Shown here piece by piece: positions 22,725 to 33,682 of a stretch of 64,000 nucleotides of DNA (position 1 is the stretch's first letter; every line of letters starts with the position of its first letter). Source of the stretch: Helichrysum umbraculigerum (lineage: Eukaryota; Streptophyta; Magnoliopsida; Asterales; Asteraceae); assembly GCA_949592205.1 (NCBI GenBank), contig CATIUR010000005.1, forward strand, positions 134,065,277 to 134,129,276, in the 5' to 3' direction. Below the pieces are notes generated by a model. That model saw only the letters and a list, made by a program, of their open reading frames with translations. It ran no database searches and was not told the origin of the DNA. Made by a program: the position numbers and the translations under genes.

Positions 22725-25700
22725 TAGCTCTGAGTCGTGGTTGAAGTAGAATCAGTGAATAATTGAGGATACTTGAGTCGCATTTGATCTTCCCGTTCCC
22801 AAGTGAATTCCGGACCACGCCGCGAATTCCACCGAACTTTGACAATTGGGATACGACTTTGCTTAAGCTGTTTGACCTCACGGTCCATGACCTCCACTGG
22901 TGTCTCGACAAAATGAAGTTTGTCGTCGATTTGAATTTCCTCGAGTGGAATAATGAGTGTCTCGTCGGACAGACATTTCTTCAGGTTAGAAATGTGAAAT
23001 GTGGGATGCAAGCTACTGAGCTCTGGAGGTAGCTGCAATCGATATGCGACTGGACCAATCCTTTCAAGGATCTCAAAAGGTCCGATGTATCTAGGGTTTA
23101 ACTTCCCACGTTTACCAAAACGAATGACACCTTTCCAAGGTGATACTTTGAGCAATACTCGATCCCCAACCTGGAACTCGAGATGCTTTCGTCTCACGTC
23201 AGCATAACTCTTCTGACGATCACGTGCGGCCTTCAGCCGTTGCTGGATACCAACGATCTTTTCGGTGGTTTCATGAATGATTTCAGGACCAGTGAGTTGG
23301 CTATCTCCAACTTCTGTCCAACAAATAGGCGATCGGCACTTACGACCGTACAGTGCCTCAAAAGGTGCAGCTCCAATACTGGTGTGGTAGCTGTTGTTGT
23401 ATGAGAATTCACACAATGGTAAATGCTGTTCCCAATTCGCACCGAAGTCAATTACGCAGGCGCGTAACATATCTTCCAGTGTTTGAATTGTCCTTTCACT
23501 TTGGCCATCGGTTTGTGGATGATAGGCTGTACTCATATCTAAACGAGTACCCAATGACTTTTGTAATGATTGCCAAAAGTTAGATGTGAATCGGCTGTCT
23601 CTATCAGAGATAATTGAGATTGGAACGCCGTGCCTTGTTACGATCTCCTTCATATAGATTCGCGTGAGACGTTCCATTTTGTCGGTTTCCTTCATAGCAA
23701 TGAAGTGAGCAGATTTGGTTAGACGATCAACTATTACCCATATAGTATCGCAACCACTTGATGTTTTCGGGAGTTTAGTGATGAAATCCATGGAGATTTG
23801 CTCCCATTTCCATTGAGGAATTTCCGGTTGCTGGAGCAAGCCGGAGGGTTTCTGATATTCGGCTTTAACCTTGGAACATGTGAGGCATTTGCTGACGTAC
23901 GTGGCAATCTCTGCTTTCATGCTCGGCCACCAGTACAGTCCCTTGATGCCATGATACATCTTGTCCGATCCAGGATGTATATAGTATTTGGACTTGTGAG
24001 CTTCATCCATCACAAAGTCTCTAAGATTCCCAAACTTGGGTAACCAGATTCGGTTTGCGAAGTACTTGACCCCATTGGATTTGGTTTCAAATTGATTCTC
24101 CATATTTCGCAAGGCCTCTTCCTTGATGTTTTCAGGTTTCAATGCTTCGAGTTGAGCAGTGAGGATTTGAATGATTAGATCATTATGAATGATAATACTG
24201 AGGGCTCGGACTCGAAGAGGTTTGGTGCGCTCTTTTTGACTTAGTGCATCGGCAACTACATTTGCTTTACCCGGATGATACTTGATCTCACAGTCATAAT
24301 CGGTGAGCAACTCGACCCATCGTCGTTGCCTCATATTGAGATCCTTCTGATCAAATATGTGCTGGAGACTCTTATGATCAGTGAAGATGGTACATTTTGT
24401 GCCATACAGATAATGTCTCCAGATTTTGAGTGCGAACACTACGGCTCCTAATTCGAGATCATGGGTTGTGTAGTTCTTCTCGTGAATTTTGAGTTGTCGG
24501 GAGGCGTAAGCTATGACTTTCTCTCGTTGCATCAACACGCAACCCAGTCCCTGATGCGAAGCATCGCAATATACCACGAAGTCTTCGTTACCTTCGGGTA
24601 GCGATAGGATGGGCGCACTGCAAAGCTTTTGCTTTAATAACTGAAATGCTGACTCTTGCTTATCAGTCCAATTGAACTTCTTCTCTTTCTGAGTCAGTGT
24701 CGTGAGTGGTTGTGCTATTTTGGAGAAATTTTCAATGAAGCGCCGATAATAACCAGCCAGTCCTAAGAATTGGCGTACTTCGGTCGGTGTTGACGGTGCT
24801 TTCCAGCACTTGATAGCCTCGATCTTTGAGGGGTCAACATGAATTCCCTGACTGTCAATCACATGACCAAGGAATTGAACGGTCTGAATCCAGAATTCAC
24901 ACTTGGAGAATTTTGCATATAACTCTTCGTGTCTAAGAAGTTCTAGAATGGTTTTGAGATGCTGCGCGTGCTCTTGCTCGTTACGTGAGTAGATAAGAAT
25001 GTCGTCTATGAAGACAATGACAAACTTGTCAAGATATGGTTTGCACACTCGGTTCATTAGATCCATGAATACTGCCGGTGCGTTAGTCAAACCAAAGGCC
25101 ATAACCTGAAACTCGTAATGACCATAGCGAGTTCGGAAAGCGGTTTTCGGAATATCTTCATCGCGAACTCGTAACTGATGATAACCCGATCGTAGATCTA
25201 TTTTTGAATAAACACTTGACCCTTGGAGTTGGTCGAACAGGTCATCGATACGAGGAAGTGGATAACGGTTCTTGACGGTCAATTTGTTCAACTCTCTGTA
25301 GTCGATACACATCCTGAATGAACCGTCCTTCTTTTTCACAAACAGGACCGGAGCTCCCCATGGTGAAGAACTCGGTCTTATGAAACCCTTATCCAGAAGT
25401 TCCTGTAACTGAACAGACAACTCCTGAAGTTCTGAAGGGGCTAAACGATATGGTGCTCGTGCCACGGGTGCTGCCCCAGGCACAAGATCTATTGAGAACT
25501 CAACTTGCCTTGGTGGTGGAAGACCAGGTAATTCTTCAGGGAAGACTTCTGGAAAGTCTCTGACGATGGGCACATCCTCAAGTCGCTTCTCTTCTGACTT
25601 CTTCTCAATAACATGAGCGAGGATTGCCTGATACCCTTTTCTAAGGTACTTGCGAGTCTTCATGCAGGATATGATATTCAATCTCGTCCCACTGGTCTCC

Positions 25701-27157
25701 CCTTGTATGATCAAAGTACTACCAGTGACGAGAGGAATACGAATGATCTTGTCATGACATACAATTTCAGCTCGATGCTTGGATAGCCAATCCATGCCTA
25801 CTACTATGTCAAAACTTCCAATCTCGATGGGTATGAGGTTTATGGGAAATAGTTCATTTGCGAGGTTTAGGGTGCAATTTGGTATTACACTATCGGCCTC
25901 GATCAATTTGCCATTAGCTAACTCTACAGTGTACTTAGCTTCTAAGGCAACAGGTGAAATGTCTAATAGTGGGCTAAATTCCTCAGATATAAAACTCTTA
26001 TCAGCACCAGCATCAAACAAAATTGAAGCAGTTAAATTGTTGAGAAGAAACATACCCGTGACCACATTAGGGTCTTCACGGGCCTCTCCAGCATTCAGTA
26101 CAAAAGCTCTGCCCCTAGCATTGTTGTTGTTGTTCCCTTTGTTCTTCAACTTTGGACACGCATTCCTGAAGTGTCCAGTGTTTCCACACTCATAGCAGGC
26201 TCGGGGTTGGTTGTTGTTGGTGTTGGCGGTGGGGTTGGTTGCAGGTGTTCGACAGTCTTTGGTAAGATGTCCATACCTCTTGCAGTTGTTGCAGGGTGCA
26301 CTACAAGGACCATCATGATGACGATTGCACTTTGAACAGTAGGGTTTACTTCCAGTGTACCCTTTTCTCTCTCCAGAACCTGACGTGTCATTCTTGACAA
26401 TCTCAGTCTTTTTGAAGTTCTGTTGGTTCTGATTCCCAGACCATTTTCTCTTGTTATTGTTCCCAGAAGATGAGACAGGGTTTCCTTGGCTCTCTTGCAT
26501 AGCCATGAGCTCATGAGCTAAACGAATTGCTCCCTGAATGGTGGTTTTGCCGGAAGAAGCGACGTTCCCCCGGACAGGTTCCGGAAGACCGCGAATGTAC
26601 CTCTTGACTTTGTCGGTCTCAGTGCTTACTAAGGCTGGGCGGAGGGTTGCCAGTTGTTGAAACCTAGTGGTATAACCAACAATGTCGTTTCCTTGAACCT
26701 TAAGATGCCAGAACTCCTCATCTAGCTTCTCGAGTTCTTCAGATGGGCAATACTCATCTGTGAGCATTTTCTTCAGATCTTCCCAGGGAAGTAGATAGGC
26801 GGTATCTATACCCACAGACTGGGTATACGAGTTCCACCAGGTGAGGGCACCGTCAGCAAGGGTGCATGTGGAAAACTGAACTCTATCCCCTTCCGCACAT
26901 TTGCTAATGGGAAAGACGGATTCCATCTTCTCAACCCATCTGATTAGGCCGATGGCTCCTTCAGTTCCTTTAAAGCTCAGGGGTTTGCAGTTTTCGAAAT
27001 CCTTGTAGGAACAAGGCTTGGTAGTGGGAGGGGTATTGGCAGTACCACTATTCCTTTCGGGGGTCTCTGACGAATGTCGCGCCAAGGCTTCAGTCACAGC
27101 CTGAGAGATGATAGATGCCATCTGGGCATCAGTGTAAGTCCTTGACTTTGGCGGCAT
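22724..27157 (-). CDS. Gag-Pol polyprotein of Tekay chromovirus B
   Basis: One uninterrupted 1477-residue frame from the ATG at 27157 (MPPKSRTYTDAQ); in-frame upstream codons as far as 27235 look like leader. Order: gag capsid region (LIRWVEKMESVF, LTWWNSY); two CCHC knuckles (CNNCKRYGHLTKDC, CYECGNTGHFRNAC; about residues 290-335); protease with LFDAGADKSFIS near residue 378; RT (CIDYRELNKL, FIDDILIYS near 715); RNase H (YCDASHQGLG, FTDHKSLQH); integrase with zinc-binding H..H..C..C and D, D, E near MDFITKLP, ISDRDSRF and DGQSERT (about 1123-1220); GPF-type motif (RYIGPFEIL) and a C-terminal chromodomain (VKVRWNSRRGPEFTWERED). The polyprotein makes and integrates the cDNA. Odd: protease has DAG where DSG or DTG is usual. 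Confidence 0.93.
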   Translation of the reverse strand: MPPKSRTYTDAQMASIISQAVTEALARHSSETPERNSGTANTPPTTKPCSYKDFENCKPLSFKGTEGAIGLIRWVEKMESVFPISKCAEGDRVQFSTCTLADGALTWWNSYTQSVGIDTAYLLPWEDLKKMLTDEYCPSEELEKLDEEFWHLKVQGNDIVGYTTRFQQLATLRPALVSTETDKVKRYIRGLPEPVRGNVASSGKTTIQGAIRLAHELMAMQESQGNPVSSSGNNNKRKWSGNQNQQNFKKTEIVKNDTSGSGERKGYTGSKPYCSKCNRHHDGPCSAPCNNCKRYGHLTKDCRTPATNPTANTNNNQPRACYECGNTGHFRNACPKLKNKGNNNNNARGRAFVLNAGEAREDPNVVTGMFLLNNLTASILFDAGADKSFISEEFSPLLDISPVALEAKYTVELANGKLIEADSVIPNCTLNLANELFPINLIPIEIGSFDIVVGMDWLSKHRAEIVCHDKIIRIPLVTGSTLIIQGETSGTRLNIISCMKTRKYLRKGYQAILAHVIEKKSEEKRLEDVPIVRDFPEVFPEELPGLPPPRQVEFSIDLVPGAAPVARAPYRLAPSELQELSVQLQELLDKGFIRPSSSPWGAPVLFVKKKDGSFRMCIDYRELNKLTVKNRYPLPRIDDLFDQLQGSSVYSKIDLRSGYHQLRVRDEDIPKTAFRTRYGHYEFQVMAFGLTNAPAVFMDLMNRVCKPYLDKFVIVFIDDILIYSRNEQEHAQHLKTILELLRHEELYAKFSKCEFWIQTVQFLGHVIDSQGIHVDPSKIEAIKCWKAPSTPTEVRQFLGLAGYYRRFIENFSKIAQPLTTLTQKEKKFNWTDKQESAFQLLKQKLCSAPILSLPEGNEDFVVYCDASHQGLGCVLMQREKVIAYASRQLKIHEKNYTTHDLELGAVVFALKIWRHYLYGTKCTIFTDHKSLQHIFDQKDLNMRQRRWVELLTDYDCEIKYHPGKANVVADALSQKERTKPLRVRALSIIIHNDLIIQILTAQLEALKPENIKEEALRNMENQFETKSNGVKYFANRIWLPKFGNLRDFVMDEAHKSKYYIHPGSDKMYHGIKGLYWWPSMKAEIATYVSKCLTCSKVKAEYQKPSGLLQQPEIPQWKWEQISMDFITKLPKTSSGCDTIWVIVDRLTKSAHFIAMKETDKMERLTRIYMKEIVTRHGVPISIISDRDSRFTSNFWQSLQKSLGTRLDMSTAYHPQTDGQSERTIQTLEDMLRACVIDFGANWEQHLPLCEFSYNNSYHTSIGAAPFEALYGRKCRSPICWTEVGDSQLTGPEIIHETTEKIVGIQQRLKAARDRQKSYADVRRKHLEFQVGDRVLLKVSPWKGVIRFGKRGKLNPRYIGPFEILERIGPVAYRLQLPPELSSLHPTFHISNLKKCLSDETLIIPLEEIQIDDKLHFVETPVEVMDREVKQLKQSRIPIVKVRWNSRRGPEFTWEREDQMRLKYPQLFTDSTSTTTQS

Positions 27158-27850
27158 GATTTTCCTGAGATTAGAAGGATAAAGTTCGTGAGAGATTGTC
27201 CATAAATGATGATTATCATAGATGTACATATACAAATGCGGTAATATACAACATCACAATATGACAATCAACATTATAGAACAATCAAGAGGAATTGAAT
27301 AACCATCTCTACTGACTAGCAACTACGTGCTAACTAGCCTGGTTATTTGAATTGTTGAGTTGGATAAGGTCTCGCTTGAAGTGACTCGGTGCTCCTCCTA
27401 GCTACCTATGAGTTTCGTGATTACAAGAGATGTTGTCGAGAGCGGGATGAAATAGAAGATGTTTCGGTGGGTGTGTGTTGCCATGGCTATGAGAAAGTGT
27501 TTGAATATGTGAGTGTCTATATATATAATATATAATAGACTAGCGTACTGTGCTTGATCGATGACTAACTATGTATATATACTTATATCACATAATAGTC
27601 TTATGAGTGTCTAGCACAAACAATTTTGAGTCCCGGTTTCTCTCGAGGTCAGAGTCAACTAATGTATTCCTATTCCAGCATAACCATTTCAAGCCTTACA
27701 TCATCTTTATTTAATTGTACATAGTTGATCAAGCTATGTTAAATTAAACTTGTATGACGTAACTCTTGAACCAATCACACTTAACAGAAAATACTGCCTA
27801 ACGGTCATAGTCTAGGCCCACTAATGCAACCTAATTCACTATAACCTTGG
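27158..27850 (-). mobile_element. B leader
   Basis: Untranslated leader between PBS and gag. It carries the dimerisation hairpin at 27710-27748, a TA-rich stretch near 27520-27535, and a segment at about 27290-27480 homologous to H 60201-60445. That segment encodes SR-rich peptides in H and C but is interrupted by stops here. Confidence 0.8.
27710..27748 (-). promoter_or_regulatory. Candidate dimerisation/packaging hairpin of B
   Basis: Same arms as in H (TTTAATT/AATTAAA and ACATAG/CTATGT). The 9-nt loop in element sense is CTTGATCAA, containing TGATCA. It starts 102 nt after the PBS. Confidence 0.55.
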
Positions 27851-27862
27851 GCTCTGATACCA
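27851..27862 (-). other. B primer-binding site (tRNA-Met)
   Basis: The minus strand reads TGGTATCAGAGC, 3 bp from the 5' LTR at 27866. Confidence 0.93.
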
Positions 27863-27865
27863 ATC

Positions 27866-30810
27866 TGTCGCACCCCCAAATTATGATGCGGAAGCGGGTC
27901 GGTTCGGGGCGCGACTAATCAATAACAAAACACATAAGATTACATAATGAACGACCACTACATGCGTCGTTTGATAAAATACATTAATGTAATAGAAATT
28001 ACATAATTGTTTTCCAAAAGGTGAGTTCGCATAAGATACTTGAGAGATTCCAATACATATCTAATTTGTACAAAATATAGAAATGCAGTTAAATCTCTTG
28101 ATGATATTATTTGCATGCGACTCGAGCTACAGTATCCTGATGGGCAGTCCAACCTACTGCTGAGTACCTGTGATACATGCTAAAATGGGTCAGCGAAAAC
28201 GCTGGTGAGCTCACAGGTTTGATATAACAATATATGATTTGTGAACCGCAAGATTTAATGATTTGATTTACAAAGCATGTAAATAATTGATTGATGGGTA
28301 TCACATGAATATTTGTAATTAAACAAATAAGTAAAGATTGATACAACTAACATGAGCACATAGTCTGAGCTTAACTGAGGGGTCAGGATCACTATCAAGT
28401 GCCTGATCGAGGGTGCCTCTATGCGTATGCCTAATCAACATACGTTTGAACAAATGATAATGCGTCCGTTTGACAGGTTAGTGCTTGCTAACTCGGACGG
28501 GGATTGTCAATCCCATATGGTACCATACACTAACATTCACGCTAAATCATATTAACAGAACTATGCTTCAGAGGACTTTGATTGATTAGATGAAAACAAC
28601 TCATGCAGCATACGTGATAATTTGATAATTGCGTTCACATGTAAAACAAAACAGAGCATGTATCTCACCCCTAGGTAAAAGCATTTAAAATAGGGGCTAT
28701 GAGACTCACCTGAGTCTGATGAGATGCTGTCAAGCAACAATGATGGTATACAAAGAATGATGTCGTTTCCAACGACTGAAACCTGCCGGGCGTCCTAAAC
28801 GCGCAAGGTTTTAAATGATTAGATGTCTCAGCAGACCATCTATGCTAGTTGTTCATCCAACTAGTAATGTCCAAATAATTAGTTTTGGATTGATTGTATT
28901 TTGAAAACATGTACGGCCCGTTGGTGATTAATTGTAATAATAATCTCAAAACATTATTATTAAAATGTTGTAATGATATACTTGTAAAGTATAATTGAAG
29001 TGGTTAGTATTCGTATAAATCATGTGTTGATGCGTTATTGTCTTAGGTGATTATAAGTTGTTACCACTTCTAGTTATAACCTCGTTACCATTGTTAGTTT
29101 AAGTTGTTACCACTGTTAGTTATAAGTTGTTATCACTGTTAGTTATAACATAGTTACCACTGTTAGTTATAACTTAGTTACCACTGTTAGTTATAACATA
29201 GTTACCACTGTTAGTTATAACTTAGTTACCACTGTTAGTTATAACATAGTTACCACTGTTAGTTATAACTTAGTTACCACTGTTAGTTATAACATAGTTA
29301 CCACTGTTAGTTATAACTTAGTTACCACTGTTAGTTATAACTTAGTTACCACTGTTAGTTATAACATAGTTACCACTGTTAGTTATAACTTAGTTACCAC
29401 TGTTAGTTATAACATAGTTACCACTGTTAGTTATAACATAGTTACCACTGTTAGTTATAACTTAGTTTCCAAAACAGCCCATTTTTATATCTTTTTCTGA
29501 TTTTTGGCTCGACGAACCTCTCGTTTTCTACACTTTTTATTCAAAACCAAGACCCACCAAAAATCACAGATGTTCCCCTATGGGTCTAGTGTAAATCTGC
29601 ACTTTATGGTAATTTTATAAGTTCATCTGCTATTTTTAACAAAAATCAACATGAAAGGTAGTCGGATTTGGTTCGGAAACGAGTAACATTCAAATATCAG
29701 CTTCTATACTTAAATCCGTACAGATCTGGAAAAAGTGTAAAACACGAAAGTTGTAGCTCTTTTCAATACGCAACTTTTAAAAAAAAATTGGTTGTCTAAC
29801 TCATCTTAGAGCTCGAGATATTAACGATTTTGTGGGACTGTTTTTGAGAGACAGAATCTGTCATACATACATACTTATGAAAAACGTTTTTAAGATTTAG
29901 ATTTGGACATTATCAAGTTGTATGAACAATATATCATCTATATAAACATAATACAAGTATTTTACAAAAGTGTCGGGATTCTTACGATGATCGAATGAAG
30001 AATCCGAAAAGGTGGAAGCGTAGCTCGCGTTCTCGTGATCGTTTTTGCTTCAATCGACTTGATGATCCAAAGAGGTTTTGATGGTGGATTATGGTGGTGA
30101 AAGTGGCTGATTTTAGAGAGAGAAAGATCAGAGATTAGAGAGAGAATGAGAGAGATTGAGTTGGTGATTGAATGAAGAAAGATGAGATGATGGTGGTGGT
30201 TAAAGTCAAGAACAAGATCCATGTTTCATGGATCTTGTTTGGCTGATTTTTCCAAGTCAAAAAGGAGGTGGATTTTTGTTATATTTTGTCTCAAATAATT
30301 GGTATTATATCCGTGTTCGTTTACCCGATCGTTTAAACGTATATTTAGACGTTATATTTTATACGCAATACGTACGTATTTTAAATAACGAATGAACTTT
30401 AGATATTTTCGAGTTGAAGTATTTTATCAAAATACTTATTAATGACTTATAAAATATAACTTTAGTTTGTTTCGATTATCGGGCACGACTTGTGCATTTT
30501 TGGTTGCGTTTGATTGTTTTATACGACACGAAATACTTTTGAAATGTTATCGAAATAATACGTAATAAATAATGAGTTGTATTAAATAACAATTCTATAT
30601 TACTTAATACTTATTTTCACCAACGCCGTATAGATGAATCGGAATTCGGCCGATTTGAAAATGCACGATTTAAACAAATCGCGTACTGATATTTATATAT
30701 AACAATATACATATTGATACATACAATTAGCCTAAAACATAGCACTAATTACATATATTGCTAGATGATTAGGAACTAAAAAATCTAGTCCTAATTTGAC
30801 GGGTGTCACA
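27866..30810 (-). mobile_element. B 5' LTR (right copy)
   Basis: 2945 bp, near-identical to 19793-22689 apart from two extra 24-bp units (array 29080-29465) and a handful of substitutions. It carries the promoter driving B. Stem-loop at 28191-28204, conserved module at 28663-28711, module shared with C at 29724-29825. The 64-86-codon frames match those of the other LTR and are not genes. Confidence 0.95.
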
Positions 30811-30956
30811 GAATACATACACAGAAACTTTTACAGATTTTTACTTATGATTGCTAGAAACAGAAATAGAAACAGAAACAGAACATATACTTATTGCATG
30901 AGTTACTTTCTTTTCCACTAAGGCCAATACAATCATATAAATCAGTTGATGTACGC

Positions 30957-31219
30957 TTGCAATATTGCGGTAAAGCAATACAAAACGATATTACGGTAAA
31001 GCAATACAAAATGATATTGCGGTAAAGCAATACAAAACGATATTGCGGTAAAGCAATACAAAACGATATTGTGGTAAAGCAATACAAAATGATATTGCGA
31101 TAAAGCAATACAAAACGATATTGCAGTAAAGTAATACAAAACAATATTGCGGTAAAGCAATACAAAACGATATTGCGGTAAAGCAATACAAACATTTCGA
31201 TATTGTGGTAAAGCATTAC
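30957..31219 (+). repeat. 26-bp hairpin minisatellite in the C 5' LTR
   Basis: Ten copies of a unit around ATTGCGGTAAAGCAAT, each with arms ATTGC and GCAAT. The 3' LTR has eight copies (55664-55872). E has a degenerate related repeat on the other strand (TATCGCTTTACCACGATATC near 35686). Overlapping LYRNIVLYCF frames are by-products. Confidence 0.9.
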
Positions 31220-31481
31220 AAACTATTAAATCTTGTGATTTACAAATACGATATTGGCAATACTAAACAGGACTATAGTATACAATACTATAGTATACAG
31301 AATCTTTATTATACAGAAACTTTGTTATGCAGAACTTGATTTCACACAGAAACTGTTTTTGCAGAACTTTATTACGCAGAACTTGACTTAACACAGAAAC
31401 TCCGTTTTACAAAACTCTATTTTACAAACAGAAAACCTTGTGTTTACATGATTCCTTTACACATTAAACCTATGAACTCAC

Positions 31482-31494
31482 CAACTTTATGTTG
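31482..31494 (+). other. Conserved LTR stem-loop (C)
   Basis: CAAC, loop TTTAT, GTTG, directly after CTCAC; 3' LTR copy at 56136-56148. Stem bases differ from B, E and H but pair. Confidence 0.55.
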
Positions 31495-31851
31495 ACCCTT
31501 TTAGTATGTATTCTTAGGTTTACAGACGCAGTAGGACTACCCACAGGAAACAGGACAGTAGGATGCTTTTAGAAAGCATAAGTCGAGTCGCATATTTTCA
31601 AACAGGAGATTTAAATTGCATTATGACATTTTGTATCAACGATTATGTATTAGAAATCTCTAGACTATTTTTGCGAACTCTAATATTTTGGGATAACACT
31701 TGTAAACATTTGATTTATGAAATGTAATGTTTTACAAACGTCTCATATAGAGGTCGTTTGCTTTAATCTTTGTGTTGTGATATTTGATTTGGTCGGCGCT
31801 CCTGTGACACCTCATACTTCCGCTGCCACGTGTTTCGGGGGTGCGACATAT

Positions 31852-31863
31852 TGGTATCAGAGC
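31852..31863 (+). other. C primer-binding site (tRNA-Met)
   Basis: TGGTATCAGAGC, 3 bp after the LTR end at 31848. Confidence 0.93.
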
Positions 31864-32154
31864 CTAAGGTTATAGCGAACTAGGATTGCATTAGTGACCT
31901 AGACTATAACCGTTAGGTTAGTATTCCTTGTTTGGTATGACTGGTTCAGGGATTGCATCAATTGAATTTAATTTAACATAGCATGATCAACTATGTACAA
32001 TTAATGGAGATTCGATGCAAGACCTGAAATGGTTGTAGTGAACGAGAATACAGTAGCAGACATAGACCAAGGATAGAACGGGACCAACCTTTATACGTGA
32101 TTATGTGCTAGGCTTTTATGTGTATATATATATGTATATATATGTATAACCTTA
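31864..32154 (+). mobile_element. C leader, first part
   Basis: Homologous to the leaders of H, B and E, with the dimerisation hairpin at 31968-32006 and a TATATG-rich stretch near 32120-32146. D is inserted at 32155. The leader resumes at 51732. Confidence 0.85.
31968..32006 (+). promoter_or_regulatory. Candidate dimerisation/packaging hairpin of C
   Basis: TTTAATT and ACATAG arms, 9-nt loop CATGATCAA, CTATGT and AATTAAT arms; only the outermost pair is lost. It starts 104 nt after the PBS. Confidence 0.55.
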
Positions 32155-33645
32155 TGATGCTGTGTAAACGGGCTTTAGTTTTAAAAATGGAAATTACTTA
32201 ACTTACTACACACAACACAGGCAAGAATACCTGATCATATATAGTATAGCTTAGTAAGTCCGAGTCGAACACAGGGAACGGATGTCAATCTTAACAAATT
32301 GGAAATTAATACACTTAATTAAAGCAGTAGAAAGTGGGGACGTTTTAGTTCCGATCGAACAATTGATAAACAATTATAAAAGAAATGATTTATTAACTAA
32401 AAAAAAAAAATATAAAATAAAGGAATAGTATAATGACTTAATTAAATAAAGATTTAATTCAAATGATAAAAGAAATGCATTTGCTTAGATTACTTTTCTT
32501 AAAATCTGGAAATTATGTTATTTAGAATGCTCACGTATGGATTTTATTGTGCTATAACAATTGTATCAATCTTCCTTACAAGATAAATTGAATTAACACA
32601 ATTAAGAAAGACATGAAGTTGTTTTCAACCCGCTAACAGTTCAATTTAACGTTGCCCACCTAATTGTGTTTTATATTAATTCAACACCGTCTATGTGATT
32701 TATCCTTATAACTTGAATCAACAAAGTCTATAACTATTTCTAGTTATCTCGTTCTTGAATAATTATTACCAATTATTAACCCTAACCCGTCAAACTCAAT
32801 CTATTTGGTGATAATTATCGATTAAAACCAACAATCATCAATAATCTTATAATCAAAAGGAATTCAATCTCAATCAATCATAAAACCACGTTAGGTAATT
32901 AATAATATTCACTCAATAACCAAGGTTCAACGAATAAACATATAAACTTGAATAAAATCCAATACGATTCGCAATTTCAATAATCAATCCATCATTATAG
33001 TATTATCATCTAAGCAAATGAAATAAAAACTTAGCCACTCATATTATAACAGAAAATCAGATTCGAAATCAACATCATAATCATAATCGAATGAAAGAAA
33101 GTAATGAATTCGAACCGAAATAATGAAATAACGATTGAACGAACGAAAGTCTTTGATTCTTTAAGCTTCAATCCCTTCAAAAGCCTCTGGAATTAAGGTT
33201 TTTATTCAGAGAAAATGTCTGGAGAAGAGTGGTGTGAGTTATTTTCAAAATGAGAGCAAAATGAACTTTTTAGGGTTTCTGCCGAGGCAATCCATACGCC
33301 GTATGGAATTCCATACGCCGTATGGATTGAAAAGCCCATGGGTTTCAACCCGCGTATTCTGGCGGCCCGGCTCACAACATCCATACGCCGTATGGATTCC
33401 ATACACTGTATGGATTCTTTTTTCCAACTTTTTCAGCCTTCGACCACCTATTCTTCACACTTCTCATTTTAACTTCTTTTCTTCAATTCTCACACGTTTT
33501 CAGCTTCTATTCCGATTCAAATTCCAGATAATTCCTAAATGCAAATATGAACGAAATGAGTATCGAATTCAAATAAAATGCATAAGAAATTAATCAAACT
33601 AAGGGGTAATTAGCACTATAAAATAGCACATTTTGGCGTGCATCA
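32155..33645 (-). mobile_element. D 3' LTR (left copy)
   Basis: On the + strand it runs from TGATGCTGTG to GCGTGCATCA. AT-rich, with the palindrome array at 33292-33413. The 60-119-codon frames around 33202-33593 are LTR sequence and recur in the other LTR. Confidence 0.93.
33292..33413 (-). promoter_or_regulatory. Four-palindrome array of the D LTR
   Basis: CCATACGCCGTATGG at 33292-33306, 33311-33325 and 33381-33395, plus a copy with changed centre at 33399-33413; gaps 4, 55 and 3 bp. The first pair with its flanks forms a 42-bp palindrome around GAATTC. The other LTR has lost one unit (51392-51406, 51462-51476, 51480-51494). Confidence 0.75.
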
Positions 33646-33682
33646 AACATCCCCCACTTGAATCCTACTTGTCCTCAAGTAG
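33646..33682 (-). promoter_or_regulatory. D 3' polypurine tract with AGGA-loop hairpin
   Basis: On the minus strand: CTACTTG, loop AGGA, CAAGTAG (33665-33682), then AAGTGGGGGATGTT next to the LTR. G has the same arrangement at 58580-58619. Confidence 0.8.

Larger units (their letters stand above)
19793..30810 (-). mobile_element. B: Tekay-type chromovirus, youngest and most complete element
   Basis: B is flanked by GAATA at 19788-19792 and 30811-30815. LTRs: 19793-22689 (3' LTR) and 27866-30810 (5' LTR), 2897 and 2945 bp; the 48-bp difference equals two 24-bp minisatellite units. By eye I see only about five substitutions between the LTRs (about 0.2%), so insertion was recent. PBS, PPT and a single long gag-pol frame are present. 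It belongs to the family of H. Confidence 0.95.
17382..31848 (+). mobile_element. C 5' LTR, interrupted by element B
   Basis: The LTR is 17382-19792 plus 30816-31848; B (19793-30810) and the second GAATA (30811-30815) lie between. It contains the 100-bp module shared with the B LTR (18400-18512), two minisatellites (19031-19352), the GGTGAGT/AGCCCC/GGGG module (19737-19789) and an array of ten short hairpins (30957-31219). Reading frames within it, such as 18639-18881 and the LYRNIVLYCF repeats near 30854-31216, recur in the 3' LTR and are not genes. Confidence 0.88.

Noticed and set aside
22763..24043. Plus-strand frames opposite B gag-pol (for example 22763-23032, 23798-24043)
   Set aside because: Antisense shadows of the 1477-residue polyprotein.
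30854..31216. Overlapping LYRNIVLYCF frames, also at 55553-55870
   Set aside because: A 26-bp repeat is read in three frames because 26 is not a multiple of three; not membrane proteins.
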